Below are positions 9,154-17,497 of a DNA stretch of 64,000 nucleotides, one piece after another. Position 1 is the stretch's first letter. The number at the start of each line of letters is the position of its first letter. The DNA lies in contig NC_014830.1 in assembly GCF_000184685.1 (NCBI RefSeq), forward strand, positions 248,001 through 312,000, read 5' to 3'. The stretch is from Intrasporangium calvum DSM 43043 (GTDB lineage: Bacteria; Actinomycetota; Actinomycetes; Actinomycetales; Dermatophilaceae). The position numbers and the translations under genes are program-made. Under the pieces are notes generated by a model. It did not search any database, was not told the origin of the DNA, and saw only the letters and a list, made by a program, of their open reading frames with translations.

Positions 9154-10479
9154 GTGACGCTCCTTGAAACGCCCGTCGACCGGGCCTCCTTGCAGCGCAA
9201 GGTCATCCGCACCCTGGTGGCGACCCAGATCCTGGGAGGCGTCGGCATGGCCAGCGGGATCGCCGTCGGCGCGCTGCTCGCGGAGGAGCTGAGCGGGACC
9301 GAGTCGCTCGCCGGGGTGGGCACCACCTCCCAGGTCCTCGGCAGCGCCCTCATCACGATCCCCGTCGCCCGGGCGATCGCCGCCCGGGGGCGCCGCGTCG
9401 GCCAGTCCCTCGGCCTCGCGGTGGCCTTCGCCGGGGCCGCGCTCGTCATCACTGCCGCGGTGGCCGGCTCGTTCCCGCTCTTCCTCGTCGGGATGTTCCT
9501 CTTCGGCGGTGGCACGACGGCGAACAACCAGGCGCGCTATGCCGCGGCCGACCTCGCCGCGCCCGCCCATCGGGGCCGCGACCTGTCAATCGTCGTGTGG
9601 GCCACCACGATCGGCTCGGTCGCCGGGCCCAACCTCGTCGGACCCGGTGTGTCGGTGGCCCGACTCATCGGCATCCCCGACCTCGCGGGCTCGTTCGTCT
9701 TCTCCCTCGCCGGCTTCCTCCTCGCGTGGGCCGTCGTCACCCGCCTGCTGCGTCCCGACCCGCTCGTGACGGCCAAGGCGCTCGAGGCCACCGCCCACGA
9801 GGAGCGAGCCCAGCGGCATACGGCTGCGATCGCTGACGGCACGACGACGGGACCGGCTCCCACCGCGCCCAACCACGACGGGTCGATGGGGCGCGGGCTC
9901 TCGGTCATCCGCGGCAACGCCCGCGCCCTTCGGGCCGTCCTCGTCATGGGGCTCGGCCACCTCGTCATGGTCAGCGTCATGGTGATGACGCCGATCCACA
10001 TGAAGCACGGTCACGCCGAGCTCGAGGTCATCGGCTTCGTCATCTCGATCCACATCCTCGGCATGTACGTCCTGTCGCCCGTGGTCGGCACGGCCGTCGA
10101 CCGGTGGGGCGGCCGGCCCGTCGCGATGCTCGGCGGCGGGATCCTCACGGTGTCAGCGGTGCTCGCTGCGCTGTCCGACGCCGGGTGGTCGGCGCTGCTG
10201 CTCGTCGCGCTGTTCCTGCTCGGCGTCGGCTGGTCGTGCACGCTCGTGTCGGGCTCGACGCTGCTGACCGGAGCGGTCGAGACCGATGAGCGGCCGGCCA
10301 CGCAGGGGCTCGCGGACGTCTTCATGGGCTTGGCCGGTGCCGGCGGCGGGGCTGCTGCGGGAGTGGTCGTCGGTGGCTTGGGCTACTCGTGGCTCGCCTC
10401 CGGTTCGGCGGTCGTGGGCCTCGTGATCGTCGTCGTCGCCGGGTCGACGTCGCGGCTGAAGGATCAGCAGCCCCACTGA
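9154..10479 (+). CDS. MFS transporter
   Basis: 441 residues, about 12 hydrophobic segments with a long cytoplasmic loop near the middle (about 205-250). The N-half carries GRRVGQSLGL between helices, the MFS loop 2-3 region. The GTG at 9154 is preferred to the GTG at 9136 because GGAAG lies 8 nt before it. The upstream GTG falls inside a copy of the CGAGTGTGCA repeat. The central loop contains a dispersed-repeat copy read as AQRHTAA. The substrate is unknown; it is one of several exporters in this stretch. Confidence 0.85.
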   Translation: MTLLETPVDRASLQRKVIRTLVATQILGGVGMASGIAVGALLAEELSGTESLAGVGTTSQVLGSALITIPVARAIAARGRRVGQSLGLAVAFAGAALVITAAVAGSFPLFLVGMFLFGGGTTANNQARYAAADLAAPAHRGRDLSIVVWATTIGSVAGPNLVGPGVSVARLIGIPDLAGSFVFSLAGFLLAWAVVTRLLRPDPLVTAKALEATAHEERAQRHTAAIADGTTTGPAPTAPNHDGSMGRGLSVIRGNARALRAVLVMGLGHLVMVSVMVMTPIHMKHGHAELEVIGFVISIHILGMYVLSPVVGTAVDRWGGRPVAMLGGGILTVSAVLAALSDAGWSALLLVALFLLGVGWSCTLVSGSTLLTGAVETDERPATQGLADVFMGLAGAGGGAAAGVVVGGLGYSWLASGSAVVGLVIVVVAGSTSRLKDQQPH

Positions 10480-10493
10480 CCGCCCCTGTGGGG
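10471..10493. terminator. possible short hairpin after MFS gene
   Basis: CCCCAC and GTGGGG flank an 11-nt loop, with the MFS stop codon inside the hairpin. There is no T-run and the stem is only 6 bp, so this is weak. Confidence 0.3.
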
Positions 10494-10660
10494 ACGCTCG
10501 AACCCGCCCGCGCGACGACGGTCGGTGTTTGACCGAATCGGCGGACACGCGATGCTCGAGGCGGGACCATGTGGGTGAAGGTCGGTGTCACCGACCCGGA
10601 CGCAGTCGGGGGATGCAGTCCGTACTCCGACGGCGCCATCCATCGGAGTCAGGAGTGAGC

Positions 10661-11512
10661 ATGACCAATCCAACCGCTCGCCGAATCAGCCGATCCAAGA
10701 AGCTCGCCGCTGGGGCTGCTGCCCTCACCCTGCTGGCCCTCGGGGGGGTGCAGGGCGCGAGCGCCGCGGACCCAGGGGTCGACATCGTCTACGTCGCCAC
10801 GGGCGCCAACTTCCCCGACGCCCTGGCCGGAAGCGTTCTCGCGGCCCTCGAGGGCGCGCCGATTCTCCTGGTGACCAGAGATACGATCCCGGGTCCGACG
10901 GCCACGGAGCTGGCCCGGCTCGACCCGAGGTACATCAGGGTCCTCGGCGGAACCTCAACGGTCAGCGACGCGGTCCTCACCCAGCTCAAGGCCTACGCCA
11001 CCGCCAACACGGCGGACGAGGTGACCCGGATCGCGGGGCTCAACCGATACGCCACGGCGGCGGAGATCTCCCAGCTCGTTCCCGCCGCCGCCTCGAAACT
11101 GCCGGACAACCAGGTCAGGATCGTGACAGGCAGCCCAGGACTTCCCTCGTCGATCGGCGTCGTGGCATCGACGACCGTCACCCTCCCCGACGTCTGCCCC
11201 GGGGCCGACGGCTGGAAGGTGCGTGCCACCGCCAACGGGTACTACCTCACCTCGGGATCGGTGACCTCTGGCGCGGCGACCACGGCGCTGTCGCTCGACA
11301 ACCCCGGCAGCTACCTCGCGTCCACCATCACGAACCAGAACTTCGTGCCGAACGTGGGACAGACGCGTGAGAACTACGTCAGCGACTTCATCTTCGATGG
11401 CGTCGACGCGGGTACCCACACCATCCGCCAGTGGGGGGTGGAGGACACCAACGTCGACGTCACGGCTGCGCAGAACCGCCTTCTCGTCGAGGTGATCGGC
11501 TACACCTGCTGA
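10661..11512 (+). CDS. secreted protein with CW_binding_2 (cell-wall-binding) repeat
   Basis: 283 residues from the ATG at 10661, which has AGGAG 5 nt upstream. A signal peptide with a twin-basic start (SKKLAAGAAALTLLALG) ends near ASA. The next 90 residues form a cell-wall-binding repeat 2 domain (VATGANFPDALAGS, VLGGTSTVSDAV, GLNRYATAAEIS), as in Clostridium Cwp-type anchors. After a partial second unit, the last 110 residues are a beta-rich domain I do not recognise, ending in a Cys. It probably sits in the cell wall non-covalently. Related repeats occur in the amidase at 51259-53448. Confidence 0.85.
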   Translation: MTNPTARRISRSKKLAAGAAALTLLALGGVQGASAADPGVDIVYVATGANFPDALAGSVLAALEGAPILLVTRDTIPGPTATELARLDPRYIRVLGGTSTVSDAVLTQLKAYATANTADEVTRIAGLNRYATAAEISQLVPAAASKLPDNQVRIVTGSPGLPSSIGVVASTTVTLPDVCPGADGWKVRATANGYYLTSGSVTSGAATTALSLDNPGSYLASTITNQNFVPNVGQTRENYVSDFIFDGVDAGTHTIRQWGVEDTNVDVTAAQNRLLVEVIGYTC

Positions 11513-11534
11513 CCACCTGATGCCGTATGCCGCT

Positions 11535-11560
11535 GGGTCCGCTCCGCACGGACCGGACCC
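11535..11560. terminator. bidirectional hairpin between convergent genes
   Basis: GGGTCCG and CGGACCC form a 7-bp stem with a 12-nt loop, placed between the convergent CW_binding_2 and sbcC genes (stops at 11512 and 11591). The 5' arm overlaps a copy of the dispersed repeat. Confidence 0.45.
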
Positions 11561-11590
11561 GGCGCGTCGGCCGGGGCCCGGGTGGCTGAA

Positions 11591-14584
11591 TCAGGCGGTG
11601 ACGCGCAGGGTTGACGTGCGGTCCTCGTTGACGAGGATCTCGATGCGGTCCGCGACCCGGGACTTGAGCTCAGTCACGTGGCTGACGATCCCCACGGTGC
11701 GCCCCCCGGCCCGCAGGCCCTCGAGGGTGTGCATCACGTCGTCGAGGACGTCGGGGTCGAGCGTGCCGAAGCCCTCGTCGACGAAGAGGGTGCCCAGGTC
11801 GACGCCGCCGGACTCGGAGCGAACCACCTCGGCGAGCGCCAGCGCGAGGGACAGGGAGACGTAGAAGGTCTCACCGCCCGACAGCGTGCCGACGTCACGA
11901 ACCTGGTTGGTGTGCATGTCCTGAACCCGGACTCCGAGCCCCGACTTGGCGTTGCCCTGCTTGGCGTCGGTGTGCTCGAGGGAGTAGCGCCCCCCGGAGA
12001 AGCGAGCGAGCTCGGTGTTGGCCGCGGCCAGCACCTCGGCGAACCTCCGGATGAGGACGTACTTGGCCAGGTCGAGGTTGAGCTGGTTGTCGCCGTTGCC
12101 CGCGACGAGCTGGCCGAGCCGCACCGCGTCGGCGGTCTCGGCGATGCAGGTGGCGTGGCGGTCGAGGGCGGCCCGGATCTCCGCCACGCGGTCCTTGGTG
12201 CGCTTCACCTGGCTGCGCAGGCTGCCGTGCTCGCTGGTCGCGGCCTCCATGTCCTGCTTCGCGGCCCGCTCGAGGGTGACCATCTGGTCGATGTCGTCGA
12301 AGAGCGTGTCCAGTTGGACGTCGGCCAGCTCCGGGCCGGACAGGCCGGCCTTGACGCGCGTGCAGGCGGTCTCGAAGTCGGCGATCTCCTTCTCCCGCGC
12401 CGCGATCCACTCGACCGGCTGGTCGGCCGCGAGCCAGGCCCCGACGTCGGCGAAGCCGGCGGCTGCGAGGTCGGAGTCTCGCGCCGCCTCGTCCTCGGCC
12501 ACGCTGGCCCGGGCGGCGTCGCGCCGGCTGAGGGCGTCGACGAGGGCGTCGACCCGCGCCGCCACCTCGACGAGGGCCGCCCGCCGCGCCGACACGGTGG
12601 GGTGTCCGGCCCGGGCCGTCTCGACGACCGCGGTGTCCGAGCCGAGGCGTTCGCCGAGCTCGGTCGCCGAGTGCTCGCACCGGGCGACCTCGGCGGTCAG
12701 CTCGGCGCTCCGCTCGCTCAGCTCGGCACTACGGAGGCGCAGCCCGGCGAGCGTCGCCTCGGAGCTCGCCACCGCGTCGGCGGCCTGCAGTGACGCGGCC
12801 AGCTCCGCTGCGGCGCGCTGCGCGGCCGCGGTGGCCGCGTCGACGTCGAGGCCGTCCGCGGCGACCGCGAGCCCGGCGATCTCGGCGCGGAGGCCGGCGA
12901 GCCGGTCGGTGACCGCGGTGACCTCGGCGCGCAGCGCCTCGACTCGCTCCTCCTGCTCGGCGACCTGCTCGGGGGTCACGGCGTCTGGGGTGGGGCGCGC
13001 GGGTGCGGGGTGCTCGAGCGAGCCGCAGACGGGGCAGGGCCGCCCGTCCTCCAGGGTCAGCCCGAGCTCGCCGGCGATGTCGTCGATCCGGGCCTGACGC
13101 AGGCTGGCCAGGCGGGACTCTCCGGCGCGCAGCGCGATGAGGGCCCCGGCGGCTCGCTCCTCGGCCCCGGGCAGCCGGGCGCGGGCGGCTGCCTCCTGCG
13201 TCGCCGCCTCCAGCTGCTTGTGGGCGCGGGCCGCCGCAGACGTGCGGCCCTCGAGCAGGGAGTGGAGGTGCCGGGCTGCCGTGAGCGACTTCTCGTGGGC
13301 CGCGAGGGACGCCGGGAGCGACTCGAGCTCGGTCGTGACGCTGCCGAGCGCGGCGCGGGTGCGGTCGGCGCGGGCACGGAGCTCACCGAGCCGCGTGCGG
13401 CGTAGCTCGAGGGCGCCCTCGAGCTCGGCCGCGGACGTCAGGGCGCCGACGACCTCGCGCGTCGTCGACGCGGCAACCCGCAGCTCGGCCGTCGTGAGGT
13501 CGCGCTGCTCGGGGAGCACCCGGGCGCGGGCTGTTGCGACCGCGGCCTCGGCCCGCTTGAGCGCCGCCTCGCTCTGGGCCAACGTGCGCACCGCACCGGC
13601 CACCGGACGGGCCTGCCGCGCTCGTGCCACCGCCGCCCGGAGCCGGTCGAACTCGACCGCGCGGGCGCCGAGCGACTCGTCCTCCCGCTGGAGCTCGAGG
13701 AGCCGCTGTCGTCGCTGCCGTCGGAGCTTGGCGTCACTGACCATGTCGGCCATCTGCTGGTGGGCCTCGATGGCCTCGCGGCTCGCCTTCGCGGCGTGGC
13801 GCTCCCTCGTGGCCAGCTCGTCCACGACCTGGGCGAGCTCGTCGTCGAGATCGCCCGGGGTGGCCTGGGCCAGCGCGACCAGCGAGTCCCGCCGGTCCGC
13901 CTCGATCGCGGCTGACACGGCGAAGGCGTGGATGCAGTCGCGGATCTCCGTGACCGCGCCCTGCCGGCGGGCCTGCGCGAGCCGACCCGACTCGACGATC
14001 TCGTCCTGGACCCGGCGGAAGAACGCGGTCCCGAAGACCTTCTCGAGCAGCTTGCCCTTCTCCTCGGACCTGGCCCGGAGGAACGTCGCGAACTCTCCCT
14101 GCGGCAGGATCACCGTCTGGACGAACTGGGCGCGGGTGAGGCCGACCGCTCGAGTGATCTCGTCGTCGCACTCCCCGATGTTGGCGGAGAGCAGCTCGCC
14201 GCCCTCGAGGTCGTCGGGGCTGGTGATCCGCCACAGCTTGACCGAGGGCTGTTGCACCGTGAGGCCGGTGCCGCGGGACTTCGGGCGCTCGAACCGGGGC
14301 GTCCGCCGCACCCGGTAGAGGCCTGACTGCGTCTCGAAGACGAGCGTGACGACGGGGATCTCACGGGGGTCGGCATGGTGGGAGTGGATCCGCTCGGCGT
14401 CGGCCGACTCCTGGGCGACCTTCCCGTAGAGCGCGAAGGTGATCGCGTCGATGATCGTCGACTTGCCCGAACCGGTGGGCCCCTCGAGCAGGAAGAGGCC
14501 CGCCCGCCCGACCGCACTGAAGTCGATGACCTCGGTGCCGGCGAACGGCCCGATGGCCGTCATCCGCAGGTGGTGCAGCTGCAT
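11591..14584 (-). CDS. sbcC: exonuclease SbcC, SMC-like ATPase subunit
   Basis: 997 residues. The N-terminal ATPase half begins MQLHHLRMTAIGPFAG and has Walker A GPTGSGKST and the Q-loop QTVILPQGEFATFL. A very long coiled coil is interrupted by a zinc hook (CPVCGSLEHP). The C-terminal half has the ABC signature VGTLSGGETFYVSLSLALAL and Walker B TLFVDEGFGTLD. With SbcD it forms a Rad50/Mre11-type nuclease that cuts DNA hairpins and ends. One base separates it from sbcD. SbcCD acts on palindromes, notable in a window so rich in inverted repeats. Confidence 0.97.
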   Translation of the reverse strand: MQLHHLRMTAIGPFAGTEVIDFSAVGRAGLFLLEGPTGSGKSTIIDAITFALYGKVAQESADAERIHSHHADPREIPVVTLVFETQSGLYRVRRTPRFERPKSRGTGLTVQQPSVKLWRITSPDDLEGGELLSANIGECDDEITRAVGLTRAQFVQTVILPQGEFATFLRARSEEKGKLLEKVFGTAFFRRVQDEIVESGRLAQARRQGAVTEIRDCIHAFAVSAAIEADRRDSLVALAQATPGDLDDELAQVVDELATRERHAAKASREAIEAHQQMADMVSDAKLRRQRRQRLLELQREDESLGARAVEFDRLRAAVARARQARPVAGAVRTLAQSEAALKRAEAAVATARARVLPEQRDLTTAELRVAASTTREVVGALTSAAELEGALELRRTRLGELRARADRTRAALGSVTTELESLPASLAAHEKSLTAARHLHSLLEGRTSAAARAHKQLEAATQEAAARARLPGAEERAAGALIALRAGESRLASLRQARIDDIAGELGLTLEDGRPCPVCGSLEHPAPARPTPDAVTPEQVAEQEERVEALRAEVTAVTDRLAGLRAEIAGLAVAADGLDVDAATAAAQRAAAELAASLQAADAVASSEATLAGLRLRSAELSERSAELTAEVARCEHSATELGERLGSDTAVVETARAGHPTVSARRAALVEVAARVDALVDALSRRDAARASVAEDEAARDSDLAAAGFADVGAWLAADQPVEWIAAREKEIADFETACTRVKAGLSGPELADVQLDTLFDDIDQMVTLERAAKQDMEAATSEHGSLRSQVKRTKDRVAEIRAALDRHATCIAETADAVRLGQLVAGNGDNQLNLDLAKYVLIRRFAEVLAAANTELARFSGGRYSLEHTDAKQGNAKSGLGVRVQDMHTNQVRDVGTLSGGETFYVSLSLALALAEVVRSESGGVDLGTLFVDEGFGTLDPDVLDDVMHTLEGLRAGGRTVGIVSHVTELKSRVADRIEILVNEDRTSTLRVTA

Positions 14585-14585
14585 C

Positions 14586-15782
14586 TCAGGCCACCTCCTG
14601 GGCCTCGGCGAGCGCCTGGGCCTTGACGGCCGCCTCGTAGCCGGCGACGAAGCAGCCGATCTCGCCGGTGCTCGCCTCGGTCTTCGTCACGTAGGAGATG
14701 AAGTCGGACCCGAGCTCGCGCGGGTCGCGCTCGCTGACGGCGGTCGTCCCGCGCACGCCGCGCTCGATCCGCCCGTCCGGCTCGTGGAAGACCTGGAGGA
14801 CGTGCGGGAACCGGGACTTGAGCCGGTCCATCAGGGAGTCGGGCCGGACCCGGTCCGTCAGGGTCACCCGCAGCCATGCGTCCTCGTGCATCGCGTGCGC
14901 GGGGTCGGCGAGCAGGTCGTCGAGCATCCCGCGGAGGGTGGCCATCGGGCGAGGCTGGGTGATCGGGAGCGGGGTCACGACGACGGGCCCGGCGGCGGGC
15001 AGGTCGACGAGAAGGACGCACTTGGCGTGGTCCTGCTCGGAGAACGAGTAGCGCAGCGGCGATCCCGAGTAGCGGACCACCGACCCCTCGGCGCACTCGG
15101 GCGACTGGGGGCCGTGCAGGTGGCCGAGGGCCGCGTAGTCCAGCCCCGCGAAGACGGTGCCCGCGACGCGGTCGACGCCACCGACGGCGATCGAACGCTC
15201 GGAGTCGCTCGGCTCGGCACCGGCGACGAAGGCATGCGCGACGACGACAGAGCGCACCCCGGTGCGGGCCCTGAGGTCCTCGCGGATCCGGTCGCAGGCC
15301 GCGCCGACGACCGCCTGGTGCGACCGGGGGAGGAGCTCACCGCCGCGGGCGAGCGCCGCGCGGGCGTGGTCGACGTCGAGGTAGGGGATCCCGTAGATCG
15401 CCGCCCGCACCCCGTCGGACCCGTCGAGGAGCACGGGCAGGTCGACCATCGAGAGGTCGGTGATCATCCGGATGGTGTCGCGGAACAGCCCCGCGCCGTA
15501 GCCGAGCCGGATCGCCGAGTCGTGGTTGCCCGAGGTGACGACGACGGTGGTGACCTGGGACAGGCGCGACAGGGTCCACTCGAAGAGCTGGACCGACTCG
15601 ACCGGCGGCACCCCGCGGTCGTAGACGTCGCCGGCCACGATGACCGCGTCGACCGGCACGCCGTCGGGCGGGTCCTCGACGAGCTCGCAGATCCGCTCGA
15701 GCACAGCGGCCTGCGCCTCGTGGAGGCTCACCCCGTGGAGGGTGCGCCCGAGGTGCCAGTCCGACGTGTGGAGCATCCGCAT
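14586..15782 (-). CDS. sbcD: exonuclease SbcD, Mre11-like nuclease subunit
   Basis: 398 residues from the ATG at 15782. Metallophosphoesterase motifs are present in order: LHTSDWHLGRTL, VIVAGDVYDRG, TSGNHDSAIRLGYG, VVVAHAFVAG and ALGHLHGPQ, supplying the Mn ligands of Mre11-like nucleases. The start is supported by a TACCTT box 6 nt upstream (15789-15794 on this strand). The frame stays open to 16055 only because the upstream 33-bp repeat array lacks stops; that extension is not coding. It is co-transcribed with sbcC. Confidence 0.95.
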   Translation of the reverse strand: MRMLHTSDWHLGRTLHGVSLHEAQAAVLERICELVEDPPDGVPVDAVIVAGDVYDRGVPPVESVQLFEWTLSRLSQVTTVVVTSGNHDSAIRLGYGAGLFRDTIRMITDLSMVDLPVLLDGSDGVRAAIYGIPYLDVDHARAALARGGELLPRSHQAVVGAACDRIREDLRARTGVRSVVVAHAFVAGAEPSDSERSIAVGGVDRVAGTVFAGLDYAALGHLHGPQSPECAEGSVVRYSGSPLRYSFSEQDHAKCVLLVDLPAAGPVVVTPLPITQPRPMATLRGMLDDLLADPAHAMHEDAWLRVTLTDRVRPDSLMDRLKSRFPHVLQVFHEPDGRIERGVRGTTAVSERDPRELGSDFISYVTKTEASTGEIGCFVAGYEAAVKAQALAEAQEVA

Positions 15783-15788
15783 GCCATG

Positions 15789-15794
15789 AAGGTA
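15789..15794 (-). promoter_or_regulatory. -10 box (TACCTT) for leaderless sbcD transcript
   Basis: TACCTT on the minus strand ends 6 nt before the sbcD ATG, matching the leaderless -10 spacing seen at many genes here. Confidence 0.45.
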
Positions 15795-15873
15795 GGACGG
15801 CCCGCCGACAGCCACGTCGCGGACACGCCACGTGTGACCAATGAGGCCGTATGCCGCTGGGCTGGCTCCCGCT

Positions 15874-15992
15874 CGAGTGTGCACTTCGTGCCGCCCAGGT
15901 CCCGTTCGAGTGTGCACTTCGTGCCGCCCAGGTCCCGTTCGAGTGTGCACTTCGTGCCGCCCAGGTCCCGTTCGAGTGTGCACTTCGTGCCG
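15874..15992. repeat. four tandem 33-bp copies of CGAGTGTGCACTTCGTGCCG
   Basis: The 20-base core CGAGTGTGCACTTCGTGCCG begins at 15874, 15907, 15940 and 15973, an exact 33-bp period with near-identical spacers (CCCAGGTCCCGTT). The array lies in the divergent gap between sbcD and the VOC gene, next to a dispersed-repeat copy at 15846. Related single elements occur at 9127-9148 and 39914-40003. Confidence 0.9.
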
Positions 15993-16032
15993 GTCCCGGG
16001 GTGTTGTCGGTGCCGCGCGACACCATGGCTGC

Positions 16033-16503
16033 ATGAGCCGCGAGTTCCAGGTCACCTTCGATGCCGCCGACCCGATCGGCCTGAGCCTGTTCTGGGCGGA
16101 GGCCCTGGGCTACGTCGTCCAACCCCCTCCGGGCAGCGACCTGTCGCCGGAGACCCCGGCCGAAGAGGTGGTCGAGGCGTGGATGTCCTTCCTCACCGCC
16201 ACCGGCGTGGCGATCGAGCGGCACCGTTCGGCGTCGGCGATCGTCGACCCGACGGGGTCCGGACCGCGGGTGTTCTTCCAACAGGTCCCCGAGCCCAAGA
16301 CCGCGAAGAACCGCGTCCACCTCGACGTCCGGGCCGCGCCGGGCCTCGAGGGCGACGAGCGGATGGCCGCGCTCGAGGCCGAGTGCCAGCGGCTCATCTC
16401 GTTGGGCGCCAAGAGGATCCGCCGCTTCGAGCCAGTCCCACCGATGTCCGCCGGGTTCATCGTCATGGCGGACCCTGACGGCAACGAGTTCTGCCTCGAC
16501 TGA
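16033..16503 (+). CDS. VOC-superfamily (glyoxalase-like domain) protein
   Basis: 156 residues. It begins with a beta strand and FDAADPIGLSLFWAEALGY, the usual first helix of glyoxalase-like VOC modules. It continues with VFFQQVPEPKTAKNRVHLDV (a metal-ligand-type strand) and ends MADPDGNEFCLD, the typical VOC closing motif. These small proteins are often enzymes or resistance factors with unknown substrates. A CACCAT box lies 6 nt before the ATG. The TfoX-domain gene follows after 16 bp and is probably co-transcribed. Confidence 0.85.
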   Translation: MSREFQVTFDAADPIGLSLFWAEALGYVVQPPPGSDLSPETPAEEVVEAWMSFLTATGVAIERHRSASAIVDPTGSGPRVFFQQVPEPKTAKNRVHLDVRAAPGLEGDERMAALEAECQRLISLGAKRIRRFEPVPPMSAGFIVMADPDGNEFCLD

Positions 16504-16519
16504 GCGCCATACTGCTGCC

Positions 16520-16855
16520 ATGGCCTACGACGAGGAGCTCGCCAACCGGATCCGGTTCGTGATCGGGCCCGATCCGGTCGTCTCGGAGAAGAAGATGTTC
16601 GGGGGCCTGGCCTTCCTGGCCCACGGCAACATGGCCGTCGCGGCGAGCGGCCAGGGCGGCCTGCTCGTCCGAGTCGATCCGCAACGGTCGGACGCACTCG
16701 TCGACGACGTGCACGTCCGCCGGATGGAGATGCAGGGCCGGCAGATGGCCGGGTGGCTGCGCGTCGACGGTGACCTGGTCGACGAGGATGCGCAGCTGCG
16801 CAGGTGGGTCGACGAGGGTCTCGGCTACGCCCGCACGCTGCCACCGAAACGCTGA
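16520..16855 (+). CDS. TfoX N-terminal domain protein
   Basis: 111 residues matching the TfoX N-terminal domain: ANRIRFVIG at the start, then KKMFGGLAFLAHGNMAVAAS, LLVRVDP, and a C-terminal WVDEGLGYARTLPPK. The domain is widespread in actinomycetes as a standalone protein. The competence function known for full-length Haemophilus TfoX cannot be transferred to it. A CATACT sequence lies 6 nt before the ATG, so it may also have its own leaderless start. Confidence 0.88.
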   Translation: MAYDEELANRIRFVIGPDPVVSEKKMFGGLAFLAHGNMAVAASGQGGLLVRVDPQRSDALVDDVHVRRMEMQGRQMAGWLRVDGDLVDEDAQLRRWVDEGLGYARTLPPKR

Positions 16856-16892
16856 GGCCCCGCGCCCGAACGTCGACGGGACCACCCGGTTC

Positions 16893-17012
16893 CGGGCCGG
16901 GGCCCGATGGGTGTTGCCGACAGGAGCCCGCGGCCACCCGTTATCGGGCCGGGGCCCGATGGGTGTTGCCGACAGGAGCCCGCGGCCACCCGTTATCGGG
17001 CCGGGGCCCGAT
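16893..17012. repeat. 52-bp tandem repeat, 2.3 copies
   Basis: The sequence CGGGCCGGGGCCCGAT recurs at 16893, 16945 and 16997, an exact 52-bp period. Between the copies is a constant stretch containing GGGTGTTGCCGACAGGAG and CGCGGCCACCCGTTAT. The core is a GC palindrome and shorter CCCGATGGGTGG fragments trail to about 17045. The array separates the TfoX-domain gene from the convergent holin-like gene. Confidence 0.85.
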
Positions 17013-17078
17013 AGGTGGGCCCCGATGGGTGGCCCGATAGGTGGGCACGAGCGGGAGCCAGCCTCCGGTGAGGAAGCG

Positions 17079-17095
17079 GGCTCAGCGGCATACGG
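17079..17095 (-). repeat. dispersed 19-bp repeat, intergenic copy
   Basis: GGGCTCAGCGGCATACGG, inverted orientation, 14 bp beyond the stop of the holin-like gene and directly after the 52-bp tandem array. Confidence 0.75.
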
Positions 17096-17108
17096 ACGAG
17101 GGGTTGTG

Positions 17109-17492
17109 TCAGTCCTTGGGGTTGAAGAACCCCAGGATCATCGACACGAAGGTGATGATGAGCGATCCGAGCACCGCGTCCCAGAAGAAGTGCTCGACGT
17201 GGAAGGCGAGGTTGAGCTGGTCGGCGAGCCACGAGGTCAGCTGCAGCATCAACGCGTTGATGATGAAGACGAACAGCCCGAGCGTCAGGATGATGAAGGG
17301 GAGGGACACGGCCTTCGCGATCGGCCGCACGAACGTGTTGAGGACACCGAAGATCAGCGCGACGATCAGGACGGTGCGGACGATGGCCGCCGTGTCCGCC
17401 TGGGTCCCGAAGGTGATCCCGTCGACGAGGAGGGCGGCGATCCAGAGCGCGATGCCGTTGATGACGGTCTTGATCACGAAGTTGAGCAGCAT
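17109..17492 (-). CDS. phage holin family 4 superfamily IV-like membrane protein
   Basis: 127 residues with four hydrophobic segments and the motif GVLNTFVRPIAKAVSLPF followed by ILTLGLFVFIINALML, the signature of the Phage_holin_4_2 (PF04020) family. Despite the name, this family is chromosomal in most actinomycetes and no phage genes are nearby. It starts 5 bp after the phosphofructokinase stop, so the two are likely one transcript. Function is unknown. Confidence 0.85.
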   Translation of the reverse strand: MLLNFVIKTVINGIALWIAALLVDGITFGTQADTAAIVRTVLIVALIFGVLNTFVRPIAKAVSLPFIILTLGLFVFIINALMLQLTSWLADQLNLAFHVEHFFWDAVLGSLIITFVSMILGFFNPKD

Positions 17493-17497
17493 GGCGG

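Noticed and set aside
15874-15992. CRISPR array
   Set aside because: The 33-bp period includes identical spacers, there are only four units and no cas genes; it is an ordinary tandem repeat.
15783-16055. N-terminal extension of SbcD through the 33-bp repeats
   Set aside because: The extension encodes the repeat peptide HEVHTRTGPG and precedes the well-conserved nuclease start; a TACCTT box marks the ATG at 15782.
17109-17492. prophage remnant based on the holin name
   Set aside because: The PF04020 family is chromosomal and widespread; no integrase, terminase or structural genes are nearby.
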